Shown: piece after piece, positions 9,203 through 17,881 of the stretch | Layout: every line of letters begins with the position of its first letter | How positions within the stretch are numbered: position 1 is the first letter of the stretch | Assembly: GCA_017614715.1 (NCBI GenBank) | Contig: JAGABI010000021.1 | Location: forward strand, 1-51,956 | Length of the DNA: 51,956 bases | Direction: 5' to 3' | From: Bacteroidales bacterium | GTDB lineage: Bacteria > Bacteroidota > Bacteroidia > Bacteroidales > UBA932 | Position numbers and translations under genes: made by a program | Notes under the pieces: generated by a model | What the model was told of the DNA's origin: nothing | Databases searched by the model: none | The model's input: only the letters and a program-made list of their open reading frames with translations

Positions 9203-10342
9203 TTATTGTAAATCTCTTTTTTCTGATAACTTGTTGCGGTTGAACACCGGGTTTGCATACATCCGGAGGATAATGTTTCGCAGGGCGTCGGAATCGGGGT
9301 ATTTGTCCAATTCCGCCAGATAGCTGCAGAAGGCCTCCTTCTGTTCTGCGGTATAACAGTCGGAGACGTTCCCGGTGAGCATATCCCAGGCAATAAAGTT
9401 ATTCTCGAACAACTTGTATGAAGATATTATTCTTTCGTCTATTATGCGGGCCACCTCTTTGGTGAAGTCACCCTTGCTGAGATTTGCCATGCTGCTGCAA
9501 TCATCCTCAGAGAGCATGTCGCAGATGCAGAGGTGAACCCTCCCTTTCTGCTGGCGGATTCCGGTGAGAATGCTGTTCAAATCTTCTCCGGGGCGCTTGA
9601 TATAGGGATCCCCGGATTCGCGCAGATGCAGCTCCATCGCTTTGAGTATATCGCACGGCTCCCATTCGTAAGAGATGGCGATAGGTACCAGATGAAGTTC
9701 TGCAAGAGCCTCTGTCCATGCCTTGGGGCCGCTCTGGCAGAACATGTTGATGAGTCCGCGGTCGGTCTGGTCGTCACCGTCCTTGCTGCGTCCGTTGCGC
9801 TGTGCTATCCATACCGATTCGTGCTTTTCTGTAATGGTATGGCGGATGTATTCAGAGAGATACTTGGACCTCTGCAGGAAATCGCGCATGGAGGTGACGG
9901 TTGTGGGGCGCTCCACCCGGAACATCTTGTTGGACTTGCCGATATCGGTTACAAACTGCCCCTGCATCAGGTTGGCACCGAAAGTGATTTCGGAGGTGGG
10001 CAGTCCCGCGCCGTCCAGCAGAAACTGCAGCAAGGCCGCGTCTAATGCTATGTCCCTGTGGTTGGAAACATAGAGGTAACTGGTGGAAGCGTTCAGCTTA
10101 TCCGTGCCCTCTATTGTAACACCTTTTGTGGTGTTCTTGATTATGGACGACACGGCGGGCCACATGAACTGATGCTGGAACGAGGATATGTCGGTGCAGC
10201 CGGTGAGCCTTGCCGCAACATGTGCGGGGTCAATCTCCGGGAAGAGATACTGACTTACCAATTTGAATTCCGGAGCGGATGCAATCCTTTGCATTGCATC
10301 GGGAATCTCAGAATCAAGATATGGGCGGATATCATCGAACAT
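9203..10342 (-). CDS. Glycerol-phosphate-type acyltransferase (PlsB/PlsC superfamily)
   Basis: A 379-residue acyltransferase. The superfamily motif appears as Asn94-His95-Arg96-Asp97-Ile98, and a later Val-Glu-Arg-Pro segment matches the glycerol-phosphate-binding region of GPAT-like enzymes. There is no signal peptide and no clear transmembrane helix, so it is probably a peripheral inner-membrane protein. It is one of three acyltransferase domains in the locus. A reasonable role is to move an acyl or aryl-polyenoyl chain onto a glycerol- or sugar-based lipid. Its first 11 bases overlap the end of the PaaK-like gene. Substrate is inferred, not seen. Confidence 0.75.
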   Translation of the reverse strand: MFDDIRPYLDSEIPDAMQRIASAPEFKLVSQYLFPEIDPAHVAARLTGCTDISSFQHQFMWPAVSSIIKNTTKGVTIEGTDKLNASTSYLYVSNHRDIALDAALLQFLLDGAGLPTSEITFGANLMQGQFVTDIGKSNKMFRVERPTTVTSMRDFLQRSKYLSEYIRHTITEKHESVWIAQRNGRSKDGDDQTDRGLINMFCQSGPKAWTEALAELHLVPIAISYEWEPCDILKAMELHLRESGDPYIKRPGEDLNSILTGIRQQKGRVHLCICDMLSEDDCSSMANLSKGDFTKEVARIIDERIISSYKLFENNFIAWDMLTGNVSDCYTAEQKEAFCSYLAELDKYPDSDALRNIILRMYANPVFNRNKLSEKRDLQ

Positions 10343-11633
10343 AGTTATGCTTGCGGTTATCTATGAACTTAACTGGTTTACGTGATTTGGCGGGATGGTT
10401 TATCGCGGCAATCTCGGCCACCGGGAGAATCTCAATTTCCGGTGCCACGCGGATGCGGGAGCGGAAGCGGTCCTTGAGGTCTTTGATTACTTCAAATTCG
10501 GGCTGATATTTAAGGCCGATCTTCACGATTACCTCGTCGGTGCCGGCATCGCTCTCCTGCACAACAACCACGTAATTCTCCACATAGTCGGTATTATCCA
10601 GCACGTCGTTTATTGCCGGCGGATAGAGGGTGGTACCCTTAAGCTTGATCATGTTGTTCTTGCGCCCGACCAGCGGGGTGAGACGGTAGCTGTTGCGGCC
10701 GCACTTGCATGGTGCGACAATCTTGGCCGCCATGTCGCCAGTGCGGAAACGCAGCAGCGGCATCCCCTCTACGCCGAGGGTGGTGACAACTATCTCGCCG
10801 ACCTCGCCGTCGGGGACGGGGAGATTGTCTTCGCCGATAATTTCAACTATGATAAGCTCCGGGTGGACATGGCCTCCGCAGCCGTAGGGGCACTCTGAGA
10901 ATGTGGCGCTCATCTCGGTGGAACTGTAAGTAGCGAACAACTCCACATCCCATTTCTCCTTGATGCGTCGTCCCAGCAGATTGAGAGAGAAATCCTGCTC
11001 GCGCAGCCCCTCACCGATGCCAATGATGCGCTTTATGGAGGAGTTGCGGTAGTCTATGTTGTGCTCCTGGGCATATTGTATCAACCTCAGGATAAAAGAG
11101 GGGACGCACATTATGGTGTCGGGCTTGAGCCGATTGATGGTGTCCCACTGCAACTCCGGGATACCGTTACCGACCCGGATTATGCTCGCACCCAGCTCGC
11201 GGATCCCCAGGAAATAGGCGAGGCCGGCCATGAAGCGCTTGTCTATGGTGGTCATCAGCTGGACTATATTTCCGGGGCCTACGCCGGCGCACATGAAGCT
11301 CTTTTTCTCATTATATGCAAGCCGCTGGAGGTCTTTTTCCGTGCAGCCAAAAGTGACAGGGTCACCCATGGTGCCGGAGGTGGTCACGTAGTCCACTATC
11401 TTCTCCTTCGGGCAGCAGAGGAAATCGTCGTTATAGAGCTGCAGGTCGCGCTTTTCTGTGAACGGGATCTTTTGCAGGTCCTCAATTGTGCGAATCTGAT
11501 TGATGTCGATATGATAAACAGAGAAGAGCCTCTGGTAGTACCTGGAATTCTGCGCAAGATAGCCCAGCGCCTCTTTCAGGAGCCCTTCCTGATATTCTTT
11601 AATCTCCGATGGGGAACTGAATTCTATGTCCAT
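10332..11633 (-). CDS. PaaK-like AMP-forming acyl-CoA/ACP ligase (likely starter-unit activation)
   Basis: A 433-residue adenylate-forming enzyme of the phenylacetate-CoA ligase group. The P-loop is Thr-Thr-Ser-Gly-Thr-Met-Gly-Asp-Pro-Val. The second adenylation motif is Tyr-Ser-Ser-Thr-Glu-Met, and Phe-Arg-Thr-Gly-Asp contacts the ribose. A Cys-Pro-Tyr-Gly-Cys-Gly-Gly-His stretch and a later Cys-Lys-Cys-Gly pair recall the metal-binding cysteines of some PaaK homologues. With the ammonia-lyase in the same run, the likely substrate is 4-coumarate or a related arylacrylate, loaded onto CoA or directly onto an ACP. This would fill the place of the starter ligase of other aryl-polyene systems. 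It overlaps the esterase gene upstream by 35 bases. Confidence 0.85.
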   Translation of the reverse strand: MDIEFSSPSEIKEYQEGLLKEALGYLAQNSRYYQRLFSVYHIDINQIRTIEDLQKIPFTEKRDLQLYNDDFLCCPKEKIVDYVTTSGTMGDPVTFGCTEKDLQRLAYNEKKSFMCAGVGPGNIVQLMTTIDKRFMAGLAYFLGIRELGASIIRVGNGIPELQWDTINRLKPDTIMCVPSFILRLIQYAQEHNIDYRNSSIKRIIGIGEGLREQDFSLNLLGRRIKEKWDVELFATYSSTEMSATFSECPYGCGGHVHPELIIVEIIGEDNLPVPDGEVGEIVVTTLGVEGMPLLRFRTGDMAAKIVAPCKCGRNSYRLTPLVGRKNNMIKLKGTTLYPPAINDVLDNTDYVENYVVVVQESDAGTDEVIVKIGLKYQPEFEVIKDLKDRFRSRIRVAPEIEILPVAEIAAINHPAKSRKPVKFIDNRKHNYVR

Positions 11634-12507
11634 TTTGCCTCAATACAATTGTATCGAGCCAAGGTACGAAATTTTCTTGCCATTCGGAAGTTTCAGGGTT
11701 TAATTTTTCCGGGTTTGCCCCGAATCCGTGGCCACCGGTCTCAAACAGAAGGCGCTTGTGCAGTATGCCTGCGGCTGTCAGGGCCGAGTCCATAAGCTCT
11801 GAATTGTGGTATTCCACCACATCGTCATCCTTGCAATTTACCAGGAAGACGGGAGGCATGGTGGAGTCTACATGTTGCTCCAGAGACAGGGAGTCGCGAA
11901 GGCTTTTGTCGTGAACGCGGGAGCGCCCCATAAGACCTTTTCTCGAGCGTTTGTGAACGATATCCTCTTCTGACATGGTAACCACCGGATAGATGGCTGC
12001 AATAAAATCGGGCACCAGTGAGACTTCAGGCTCAATATCGTAGCGCTCCAGAAAGTTGGTGCCGGCAAACGAACCGGAACTAAGGGCAAGATGGCCGCCG
12101 GCAGAGAACCCCATCACACCTACGGGACCGTCGTATTGCTCGCGTACAAGCTCGATGGAGCGCTGCAGGTCGCAAATCATATCGGGATGACGGTTGCCGC
12201 GCAATATTGCCCGGTATGCGAACAGATAATCGGCCACACCCGCCACGCGGTAATTGAGGATATAGGCGGCGATGCCGTTGTCTGCAAGCCAATTTGCCAC
12301 AGCAATCCCTTCCGACTCTGTGTCGTGCCAGTAATAACTGCCGCCGGGGCACACTATAATTGATGCAACAGGCTCTCCTTCAGGTAGTACTGCAGTCAGT
12401 GTGACTGTACGGGCTTTGCATGAAGTCCCTTCCCAAATGTTGATTTGCGCAGTCGCCGGCCAGGCCAGGGCAATTGCAACCAGTAGAGAGATAAACCTAA
12501 TCTTCAT
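11599..12507 (-). CDS. Exported alpha/beta-hydrolase (esterase/lipase-like)
   Basis: A 302-residue hydrolase with a signal peptide (Leu-Leu-Val-Ala-Ile-Ala-Leu-Ala then Ala-Thr-Ala-Gln), so periplasmic or outside the cell. The oxyanion region is Cys-Pro-Gly-Gly-Ser-Tyr-Tyr and the nucleophile is Ser135 in Gly-Phe-Ser-Ala-Gly-Gly-His. An acid/His pair is plausible at Asn-Cys-Lys-Asp-Asp and Gly-Gly-His-Gly-Phe. It resembles the two tandem hydrolases at 46621-48682 in the nucleophile region. Its stop overlaps the ligase gene by 35 bases and its start overlaps the MMPL gene by 11, so it belongs to the pigment transcript. It may hydrolyse an ester of the exported product, but the substrate is unknown. 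Confidence 0.83.
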   Translation of the reverse strand: MKIRFISLLVAIALAWPATAQINIWEGTSCKARTVTLTAVLPEGEPVASIIVCPGGSYYWHDTESEGIAVANWLADNGIAAYILNYRVAGVADYLFAYRAILRGNRHPDMICDLQRSIELVREQYDGPVGVMGFSAGGHLALSSGSFAGTNFLERYDIEPEVSLVPDFIAAIYPVVTMSEEDIVHKRSRKGLMGRSRVHDKSLRDSLSLEQHVDSTMPPVFLVNCKDDDVVEYHNSELMDSALTAAGILHKRLLFETGGHGFGANPEKLNPETSEWQENFVPWLDTIVLRQNGHRIQFPIGD

Positions 12508-15500
12508 TCTTGAGAATGTATTTTAAGTTTGATGGTATACCTGCGCAACGATTTGCGGTGAGGTATTTTTCTTCATCGTTAATGTAAGCAGTTACCTCCA
12601 TATCCTTGTGTGAAAGGGCTGTCAGCAGGGGGTAAACTCCGCAGCCGGCATCTGCAATCTCGAGTGAGCTTCCGCTGAGTGCATCAATCTGTTTGAAGAC
12701 CGCCTTCCTGAGATATTTACGACATTCTGACCGGGCATCATGCCCCTTGTAGAGGTATCTGGAGCGCACATACGGTGCAACATATTCAGCGGTTTCACGT
12801 TCTCGGCGGATGCGGTCGTATTCTGCGATATAACTGTGGCGCACAGAGCGGGTAAAGGCCGCCATGTTCCCGTCCGGAACCTGGAAACTCTTGCCGACTT
12901 CCAGATATAGCCCGGCGCTGTGGAGTATCTTGTTATGCTTTGGCAGCATATACCCGAATCCGTGGATATATAGCGGCAGTACCGGCACTGAGAGCTCCTT
13001 TGCCAGCAGGAAAGCCCCGCGGTGGAAGCGGAGTATGTGACAGTCGGGGCTGCGGGTGCCTTCAGGGAAAAGCAGTATTGAGTAGCCGCGCGCCACCAGT
13101 TCTTTGAGGCGGGCGCTGTTGTTCTCGAACGCCATGGAGGTGGGGAGGAAGTCGGCCTTGCGGATCACCGGCCCGTATGTCTTCCATGCCCAATCGTTTG
13201 TGAGAACCACAATCTTTGGCTGCAGGGAAAGAATCGCCAGGGTATCCAGGTGCGACTGATGGTTGCAGATGTAAATTGCCGGCGTGGAGAAATCCTCTCC
13301 AGAAGGATTCTTTACCGTGTAACGGCATCCCGGAATCGCCCTGATTGCCCAGTTGGATATGCGCCATATCATGCGGTGATAATTGAGCCGCTTGCGTTCA
13401 CTGTTCCTCCCAAACGCAAAATATACCGCAGCCCAGAGAGCGATTAGGCACAGTGAGAGGCCAAAGGTAGAGAATACGAAGGCGGTACTGAGCAGCATGG
13501 CTAAGGTGAGCGGGTATTTGCGCAAATCCCCGGACGGGTTGCGGGTGAGCAGCCGGAACACCATGGGCGGCAGGTAGTAAGCCATCAGCACCACCGTGAA
13601 CATGCCGATAATTGTCACTGACGCAAGTGACCGCATCGCGGGGTGGCGCGCCACAATCAGGGCGCCGATGCCGATGAACATAATCAGCGCCGACAGTACA
13701 ACCGCATTTTTGTATGACTTCAGAATCTTCTTCCCGGTGGCGTATTCGTACATCAAACCTTCAGTGATGAAGATGGTGTAATCGTCCCCCTGGCCAAAAA
13801 TGAAGGTGGCCAGGATTATATTGATAATATTGAAGCCGATGCCGCAGAAGTGCATTGTGCCGAGTATCCATATCCAGCCGACTGCGAGAGGCAGGAAGCT
13901 CATAATGCTAAGCTCCAGCGAGCCAAAACTCAGCCAAAGGAAGAGGAATACTATCAATCCGCAGATCAGGCCGATACGGTCAAAATCGCTGTTGAGAGAA
14001 CTTATCAGTGAGTTGCTTAAATCAGAATCGGTGAAGCAGAAACAATTCCCGGGGAGGGCTGTCCTGATTGATTCTTCCCTTTGGGTTACCTCCTCTGACG
14101 GTACATCCAGATACGCTACCATTTGCAGGCGGCCGTCGGATGGCAGGAACATCGCCTGGCCGACTGTTTCGTAAAGAGGGGCGAACCAATCGGCCTCCTG
14201 AATCTCCCACTTACGTGAGATGTCGTCCAGGAAGAGGCGCACCGCCCAGTCGGTAAATCCCGCCGCAGTGGCGGCCCGGGGCAGGGTGGATACCACATCG
14301 GCATGTTCGCTCCAGAACTGCCGCCACATCGCCAGCCGCTTTTCCTGAGTCTCTTTAGAAGGGACAAACGGGCTCAGTGAGCGTGCCTGGGGAATTGTCT
14401 CAGAGAGACGTTCCATTGCAGCGAGAGTGGCATCTGTGTCCGGTGCTTCCGCCACCAGATAAATGGTCTTCTGTTCGCTGTCATCGCCAGAAAGGGCGGA
14501 GAGGGTTTCGAAGCCGGCCTGCTGTGCGGCTGTCATATAGTTGATGTTGTGAAGGTCGGCGTCAAATCTGACCTTGCGCCCCGCTATGTAAAGCACCACT
14601 GTAATCGCCAGAAACAGAATAAAGAAGGCTCTGCGGACCCCTTTGGAAGGGTTGATGTTGCGGTCAAAGTCAAAGCGTATTGTGTTGCGCGGCTTGCCCG
14701 CTGCCGGAATGAAAACCGGCAGGAATATCAGCACAAAGAGTATCGTCCCCACCAGCATCATCGCGCCGATAAAGCCAAAGTCGTGCAGCGCGTCGGCCTT
14801 GAGCAGCAACAGCGACAGGAAGGCGCCTACTGTGGTGATGTTGCCCACCAGCAGCGGATTGACCTGCTCAGAAAGGGCCTTGCGCTTATCTGGCTGATAC
14901 TTGAGATGGTCTATGTAGTGTAGCGGATAGTTGACCGCTATGCCGATTATGGTGGAGCCGATGCCGAGCACAATTATGGAGATGGCCGGCTTGAACAGGG
15001 CAATCAGCCCAAGGGCAAAAACAGCCCCGGCCGCTATAGAGACAAGAATCCAGAATACGTCGGTGAACCGCTTGTAGCTGAACCACAGTATTATGCTGAT
15101 GAGTATTGCCGCCAGCAGCAGCGCCGTAATGCTGTCTTTCTTGATTCGCGATGCGTTCTCCACCGCAACCTCAGGGCCGCCGGTAGAGGTGATTTGGACT
15201 GATTCAGATTGTGCAGCCGTCCTGGCTTTTATGTCGTTGACAAAACTAACCAGTTCTGAGTTTTTGCGGCTCTCGCTGCTGCCGTAAGGGGAATCGAGAA
15301 ATATGACGCCGGTGGAGCCGTCGGCAGTGAATATGTTATCCTCTTCAATCAGGCTTCCCCGCGCAGGGTTAAGTGTCTGCAGCCTCTGCCATACGGGTGT
15401 GAACAGGCCAAGCGGATCCTTGCGAAGGAAGCGTGCCTGCGGCCCAGGGTTGATCATGGCCTCCTTGTTGGCCAGCATTCTCTGCTCAATATATCCGTCA

Positions 15501-15925
15501 ATCTTAAGCAGGGAATCCATCCGGGCATAATCCTGCTCCTGCAAGAAGTATGGGAAGTTGTCAGATATAAAGTCGCTTACGTCAAAAAAGGCATCGTTGC
15601 CCCCTGGGTCCTGAAGCTGGGGATAGAGGCCGTCGGGATTGTTCTCTTTCCAGAGCTCCCGGAAAGAGAGCATCGCCTCCAGTTTATCTTCTTTTGTGCC
15701 GCCCTCAAAGAGAATCGCAATCTTGTCGTTTGCGCCCAGGCGGTCGTAAACCTCAGTGTAACGGCTGGTCTCTTTGCTTGCCGGGAGGAAAGATGAGATA
15801 TCCTCGTCATATTTGAGCCGCAGGGCACTTATAACGCACAGGGCAAGTACCACTGCCAGTGCGATTGCCGCAGCTGCCTTGTGCGAAGAGAGATAGTCGT
15901 AGAGCCCCAGTATTGCCTTCCTCAT
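12497..15925 (-). CDS. MMPL/RND-type lipid exporter fused to a PlsC acyltransferase and a short SAM-fold tail
   Basis: A protein of about 1142 residues. An N-terminal membrane helix (about 12-32) leads into a periplasmic domain, then a block of helices with the RND/SSD pattern (about 265-415), a second periplasmic domain and a second helix block (about 640-830). A PlsC-like domain follows, with Asn-His-Gln-Ser-His-Leu-Asp near 886 and Phe-Pro-Glu-Gly-Thr-Arg-Ser near 951. The last 60 residues carry Asp-Ala-Gly-Cys-Gly-Val-Tyr, which looks like motif I of a class I methyltransferase cut short. I chose the ATG at 15925 because AGGAGG lies just upstream and the start overlaps the GT2 stop as ATGA; a TTG 15 bases upstream is less likely. 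Exporter-acyltransferase coupling suggests lipidation and transport of the aryl polyene. Confidence 0.88.
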   Translation of the reverse strand: MRKAILGLYDYLSSHKAAAAIALAVVLALCVISALRLKYDEDISSFLPASKETSRYTEVYDRLGANDKIAILFEGGTKEDKLEAMLSFRELWKENNPDGLYPQLQDPGGNDAFFDVSDFISDNFPYFLQEQDYARMDSLLKIDGYIEQRMLANKEAMINPGPQARFLRKDPLGLFTPVWQRLQTLNPARGSLIEEDNIFTADGSTGVIFLDSPYGSSESRKNSELVSFVNDIKARTAAQSESVQITSTGGPEVAVENASRIKKDSITALLLAAILISIILWFSYKRFTDVFWILVSIAAGAVFALGLIALFKPAISIIVLGIGSTIIGIAVNYPLHYIDHLKYQPDKRKALSEQVNPLLVGNITTVGAFLSLLLLKADALHDFGFIGAMMLVGTILFVLIFLPVFIPAAGKPRNTIRFDFDRNINPSKGVRRAFFILFLAITVVLYIAGRKVRFDADLHNINYMTAAQQAGFETLSALSGDDSEQKTIYLVAEAPDTDATLAAMERLSETIPQARSLSPFVPSKETQEKRLAMWRQFWSEHADVVSTLPRAATAAGFTDWAVRLFLDDISRKWEIQEADWFAPLYETVGQAMFLPSDGRLQMVAYLDVPSEEVTQREESIRTALPGNCFCFTDSDLSNSLISSLNSDFDRIGLICGLIVFLFLWLSFGSLELSIMSFLPLAVGWIWILGTMHFCGIGFNIINIILATFIFGQGDDYTIFITEGLMYEYATGKKILKSYKNAVVLSALIMFIGIGALIVARHPAMRSLASVTIIGMFTVVLMAYYLPPMVFRLLTRNPSGDLRKYPLTLAMLLSTAFVFSTFGLSLCLIALWAAVYFAFGRNSERKRLNYHRMIWRISNWAIRAIPGCRYTVKNPSGEDFSTPAIYICNHQSHLDTLAILSLQPKIVVLTNDWAWKTYGPVIRKADFLPTSMAFENNSARLKELVARGYSILLFPEGTRSPDCHILRFHRGAFLLAKELSVPVLPLYIHGFGYMLPKHNKILHSAGLYLEVGKSFQVPDGNMAAFTRSVRHSYIAEYDRIRRERETAEYVAPYVRSRYLYKGHDARSECRKYLRKAVFKQIDALSGSSLEIADAGCGVYPLLTALSHKDMEVTAYINDEEKYLTANRCAGIPSNLKYILKNED

Positions 15926-16674
15926 CGCGACCTCCTGCAAAAGAGCCAGTTGAAGAGCATCCGGGGATAGCCGTAAACTATGGCCAGGATGCAGAGCAAC
16001 GTATTTAGCGCGAATATGCGCATGAAATCGCGTACCGGGTGGAAATGTGTCACGCGGTCTTCCGGATAATCGACGCGGATGAGTACAGATGCTATTTTAA
16101 GCCCCTTCCAGGCAGAGAATACCAGAAGCAGGAGTTCCGCTTCATAGCGGTTGGTCATAAACCTTACGCCGCTGATTTCACCGATAGGGTATATGCGGAA
16201 GCCTGACTGGGTGTCGGGGATATTTCTGAGGGTCTGGATCTTGAACCAGAAGTTTGCGAACCGGTTGGCGAATGTGTTGCCCCGGGGCATCCCCTCTGCG
16301 GTGAGATTGCGGCTGCCCACCACCAGTGTGTGGGGTGCGCACGAGCCAAGCAGCACCGGAATATCTTCCGGAAAATGCTGTCCGTCGGCATCCAGGGTTA
16401 TTACATATTCGTAACCGCTCCGGCGAGCAAAGCGGAAGCCCTCCTTAAGGGCATACCCCTTGCCGCTGTTCTTTGCTATGGTTATCAGATGCAACTGCCC
16501 GGAATATTGTTGACAGAGAGTTTCCAAGGTGCTTGCTGATCCATCTGTAGAGCCGTCGTTAACCACCAGCACCGGCAGGTTCTGACCCAGCGCACGTGTT
16601 ACAACCTGGGCGATGGTACCTGCGTTGTTATACGTCGGGATAACTATGATTGTATTCTGCCGGGTGGATGACAT
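15922..16674 (-). CDS. Glycosyltransferase family 2 (dolichyl-phosphate-sugar synthase-like)
   Basis: A 250-residue GT-A enzyme. It begins with Ile-Pro-Thr-Tyr-Asn-Asn, followed by Val-Val-Asn-Asp-Gly-Ser-Thr-Asp and the metal-binding Thr-Leu-Asp-Ala-Asp-Gly-Gln-His (DxD). The Gly-Lys-Gly-Tyr-Ala-Leu-Lys-Glu-Gly stretch is typical of polyprenyl-phosphate sugar transferases. A C-terminal hydrophobic segment (about 205-240) could anchor it to the membrane. The ATG at 16674 starts 5 bases past the preceding stop and directly before the first strand of the fold. A second ATG at 16710 would overlap the dehydratase gene by 31 bases. Its likely job is to add a sugar to a lipid or to the pigment. Confidence 0.86.
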   Translation of the reverse strand: MSSTRQNTIIVIPTYNNAGTIAQVVTRALGQNLPVLVVNDGSTDGSASTLETLCQQYSGQLHLITIAKNSGKGYALKEGFRFARRSGYEYVITLDADGQHFPEDIPVLLGSCAPHTLVVGSRNLTAEGMPRGNTFANRFANFWFKIQTLRNIPDTQSGFRIYPIGEISGVRFMTNRYEAELLLLVFSAWKGLKIASVLIRVDYPEDRVTHFHPVRDFMRIFALNTLLCILAIVYGYPRMLFNWLFCRRSR

Positions 16675-16679
16675 CGCTT

Positions 16680-17006
16680 TTATTGAAGTTTCAGGGACAT
16701 TGTGGCGCATACGCTGCCGCCCAGCAGTACGCTGACAGCACCAGAGTCGCCAAACTGGTAAACCAGGCGGGTGTCATCTGACGGTATGACGGGAGAAACA
16801 AACTTGATGTTCCTGGCCGATATGACATCTACGGCATGTTCGCATATCTCCGACATCAGTTCAACCGCAATCTTTACTATCACCACCCCGGGTGTAATGG
16901 GGTAGCCGGGGAAATGTGCGGCATAAACCACACTTGTAGGGAGGAGCCTTACCTCCGCCTCCTCTCCTGTAAGGTTAATTATCTCGTATAGCTCGCCCTT
17001 TAGCAT
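16680..17006 (-). CDS. Small hotdog 3-hydroxyacyl-ACP dehydratase subunit (His half-site)
   Basis: A 108-residue FabZ/FabA-type hotdog protein. It keeps the catalytic His31 in His-Phe-Pro-Gly-Tyr-Pro-Ile-Thr-Pro-Gly. The Glu that FabZ carries 14 residues later is Lys45 here. The longer dehydratase at 21422-21853 shows the reverse pattern (Glu kept, His lost), so the two probably form one heterodimeric dehydratase. This agrees with the ApeI/ApeP-type heterodimers I recall from other aryl-polyene systems. It lies 3 bases downstream of the LolA-like gene and has an ATG start. A role as a thioesterase is possible but less likely because the His-Phe-Pro-Gly loop is intact. Confidence 0.8.
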   Translation of the reverse strand: MLKGELYEIINLTGEEAEVRLLPTSVVYAAHFPGYPITPGVVIVKIAVELMSEICEHAVDVISARNIKFVSPVIPSDDTRLVYQFGDSGAVSVLLGGSVCATMSLKLQ

Positions 17007-17009
17007 AAG

Positions 17010-17531
17010 TCATTCTTTGATAAAGAGGTCTTGCGGAATATCGGCATCGGTTATAATGTTGGAGAACTTTATGAAAGTCTCCTCTCCGTCTTTTCCAAAG
17101 AGCCGGATGTCGTGAATCAGGAGCGTCTTTTTATCTGCCTGAAGCACTATCTTGTCAAACATCCGCTTGAGGTCTTTACGCTGAGGAATCAGGACCAGGA
17201 TAAGTTCCCCCGAGGCCTCTTCTGCACTGCAGGCAAAGTCCTTCTCTTTTGGGAGGGTAAGTCGCTGGGCAGAAGGGATGTCGCCGTTGAATATGGTAAC
17301 TTTCGATGCAGGGCGCTGCACCTCCCAGCGTATCTTGTCGGGTGCTTTGAGAAATACCACACCTTCTGCCTTGATATCCTCCAGCAGCATGGGGGAGTGG
17401 CGCTGCATTACAAACGACGCCTTGAGCGCATCGGGAGAATTGGCCTCTATGATGCGCTGCAGCAGGCCGTCCTGTGCGGGAAGCATCAGTGCGGGGAGCA
17501 GCGCGAGCAGAAGTGTTACCAACCTTTTCAT
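17010..17531 (-). CDS. LolA-like periplasmic lipid/lipoprotein carrier
   Basis: A 173-residue protein with a signal peptide (Met-Lys-Arg-Leu-Val-Thr-Leu-Leu-Leu, cleavage near Leu-Pro-Ala-Gln). The mature part has the LolA pattern: an early amphipathic helix, then beta strands with Ala-Ser-Phe-Val-Met-Gln-Arg, Gly-Val-Val-Phe-Leu-Lys-Ala-Pro-Asp-Lys-Ile-Arg-Trp and a late Ile-Lys-Phe-Ser-Asn-Ile. The ATG at 17531 is chosen because it begins a clean signal peptide and overlaps the upstream stop as ATGA; a longer frame upstream has no signal sequence. LolA-like proteins are standard parts of aryl-polyene and flexirubin loci and probably carry the lipid-linked product across the periplasm. Confidence 0.85.
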   Translation of the reverse strand: MKRLVTLLLALLPALMLPAQDGLLQRIIEANSPDALKASFVMQRHSPMLLEDIKAEGVVFLKAPDKIRWEVQRPASKVTIFNGDIPSAQRLTLPKEKDFACSAEEASGELILVLIPQRKDLKRMFDKIVLQADKKTLLIHDIRLFGKDGEETFIKFSNIITDADIPQDLFIKE

Positions 17532-17881
17532 TTCAGTATAAATGCACAACCTGTCATAATAAGCAATACCCCTATCCACTGCAAAGCTGATACCGTTTCT
17601 TTAAAGACCAGAACCGCTGCAAACATTCCCAACAGGTAACTGATGCAGGTGAGGGGATATACTATGCTGAAAGAGTAGTGTTTAAGCAGATAGAGCCAGA
17701 GGACTGTGGCAACGCCGAACGAGATGCCGCAGAACAGGAACCACCAGTTGGTCAGTTGCGAACGGAAAAAGCCCCAGGTCCAACTGAAGGGACCGGATTT
17801 GGCCAGGCCAAGCTTCAGCAGCACCTGTCCGCCGCAGAGAAACAGGCTCTGCGAAAGGGATAGTATGATCAGTTTAAGCAT
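17528..17881 (-). CDS. Small four-helix DMT/EamA-like membrane protein
   Basis: A 117-residue protein made almost entirely of four hydrophobic helices (about 1-20, 40-63, 69-91 and 97-116) separated by short loops. The last two helices carry Tyr-Pro-Leu-Thr-Cys-Ile-Ser-Tyr-Leu and Phe-Lys-Glu-Thr-Val-Ser-Ala-Leu-Gln-Trp-Ile-Gly, the usual second-half pattern of drug/metabolite transporters. Its size and topology match half-size members such as the ArnE/ArnF flippase subunits. Next to a GT2 enzyme, a lipid-linked sugar or pigment flippase role is an inference. It overlaps the LolA-like gene by 4 bases and the half-ketosynthase gene by 8. Confidence 0.75.
   Translation of the reverse strand: MLKLIILSLSQSLFLCGGQVLLKLGLAKSGPFSWTWGFFRSQLTNWWFLFCGISFGVATVLWLYLLKHYSFSIVYPLTCISYLLGMFAAVLVFKETVSALQWIGVLLIMTGCAFILK

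Noticed and set aside
12497-15925. Drug-efflux RND pump.
   Set aside because: There is no membrane-fusion or outer-membrane channel gene next to it, and the fused PlsC domain with the LolA-like neighbour points to lipid handling.
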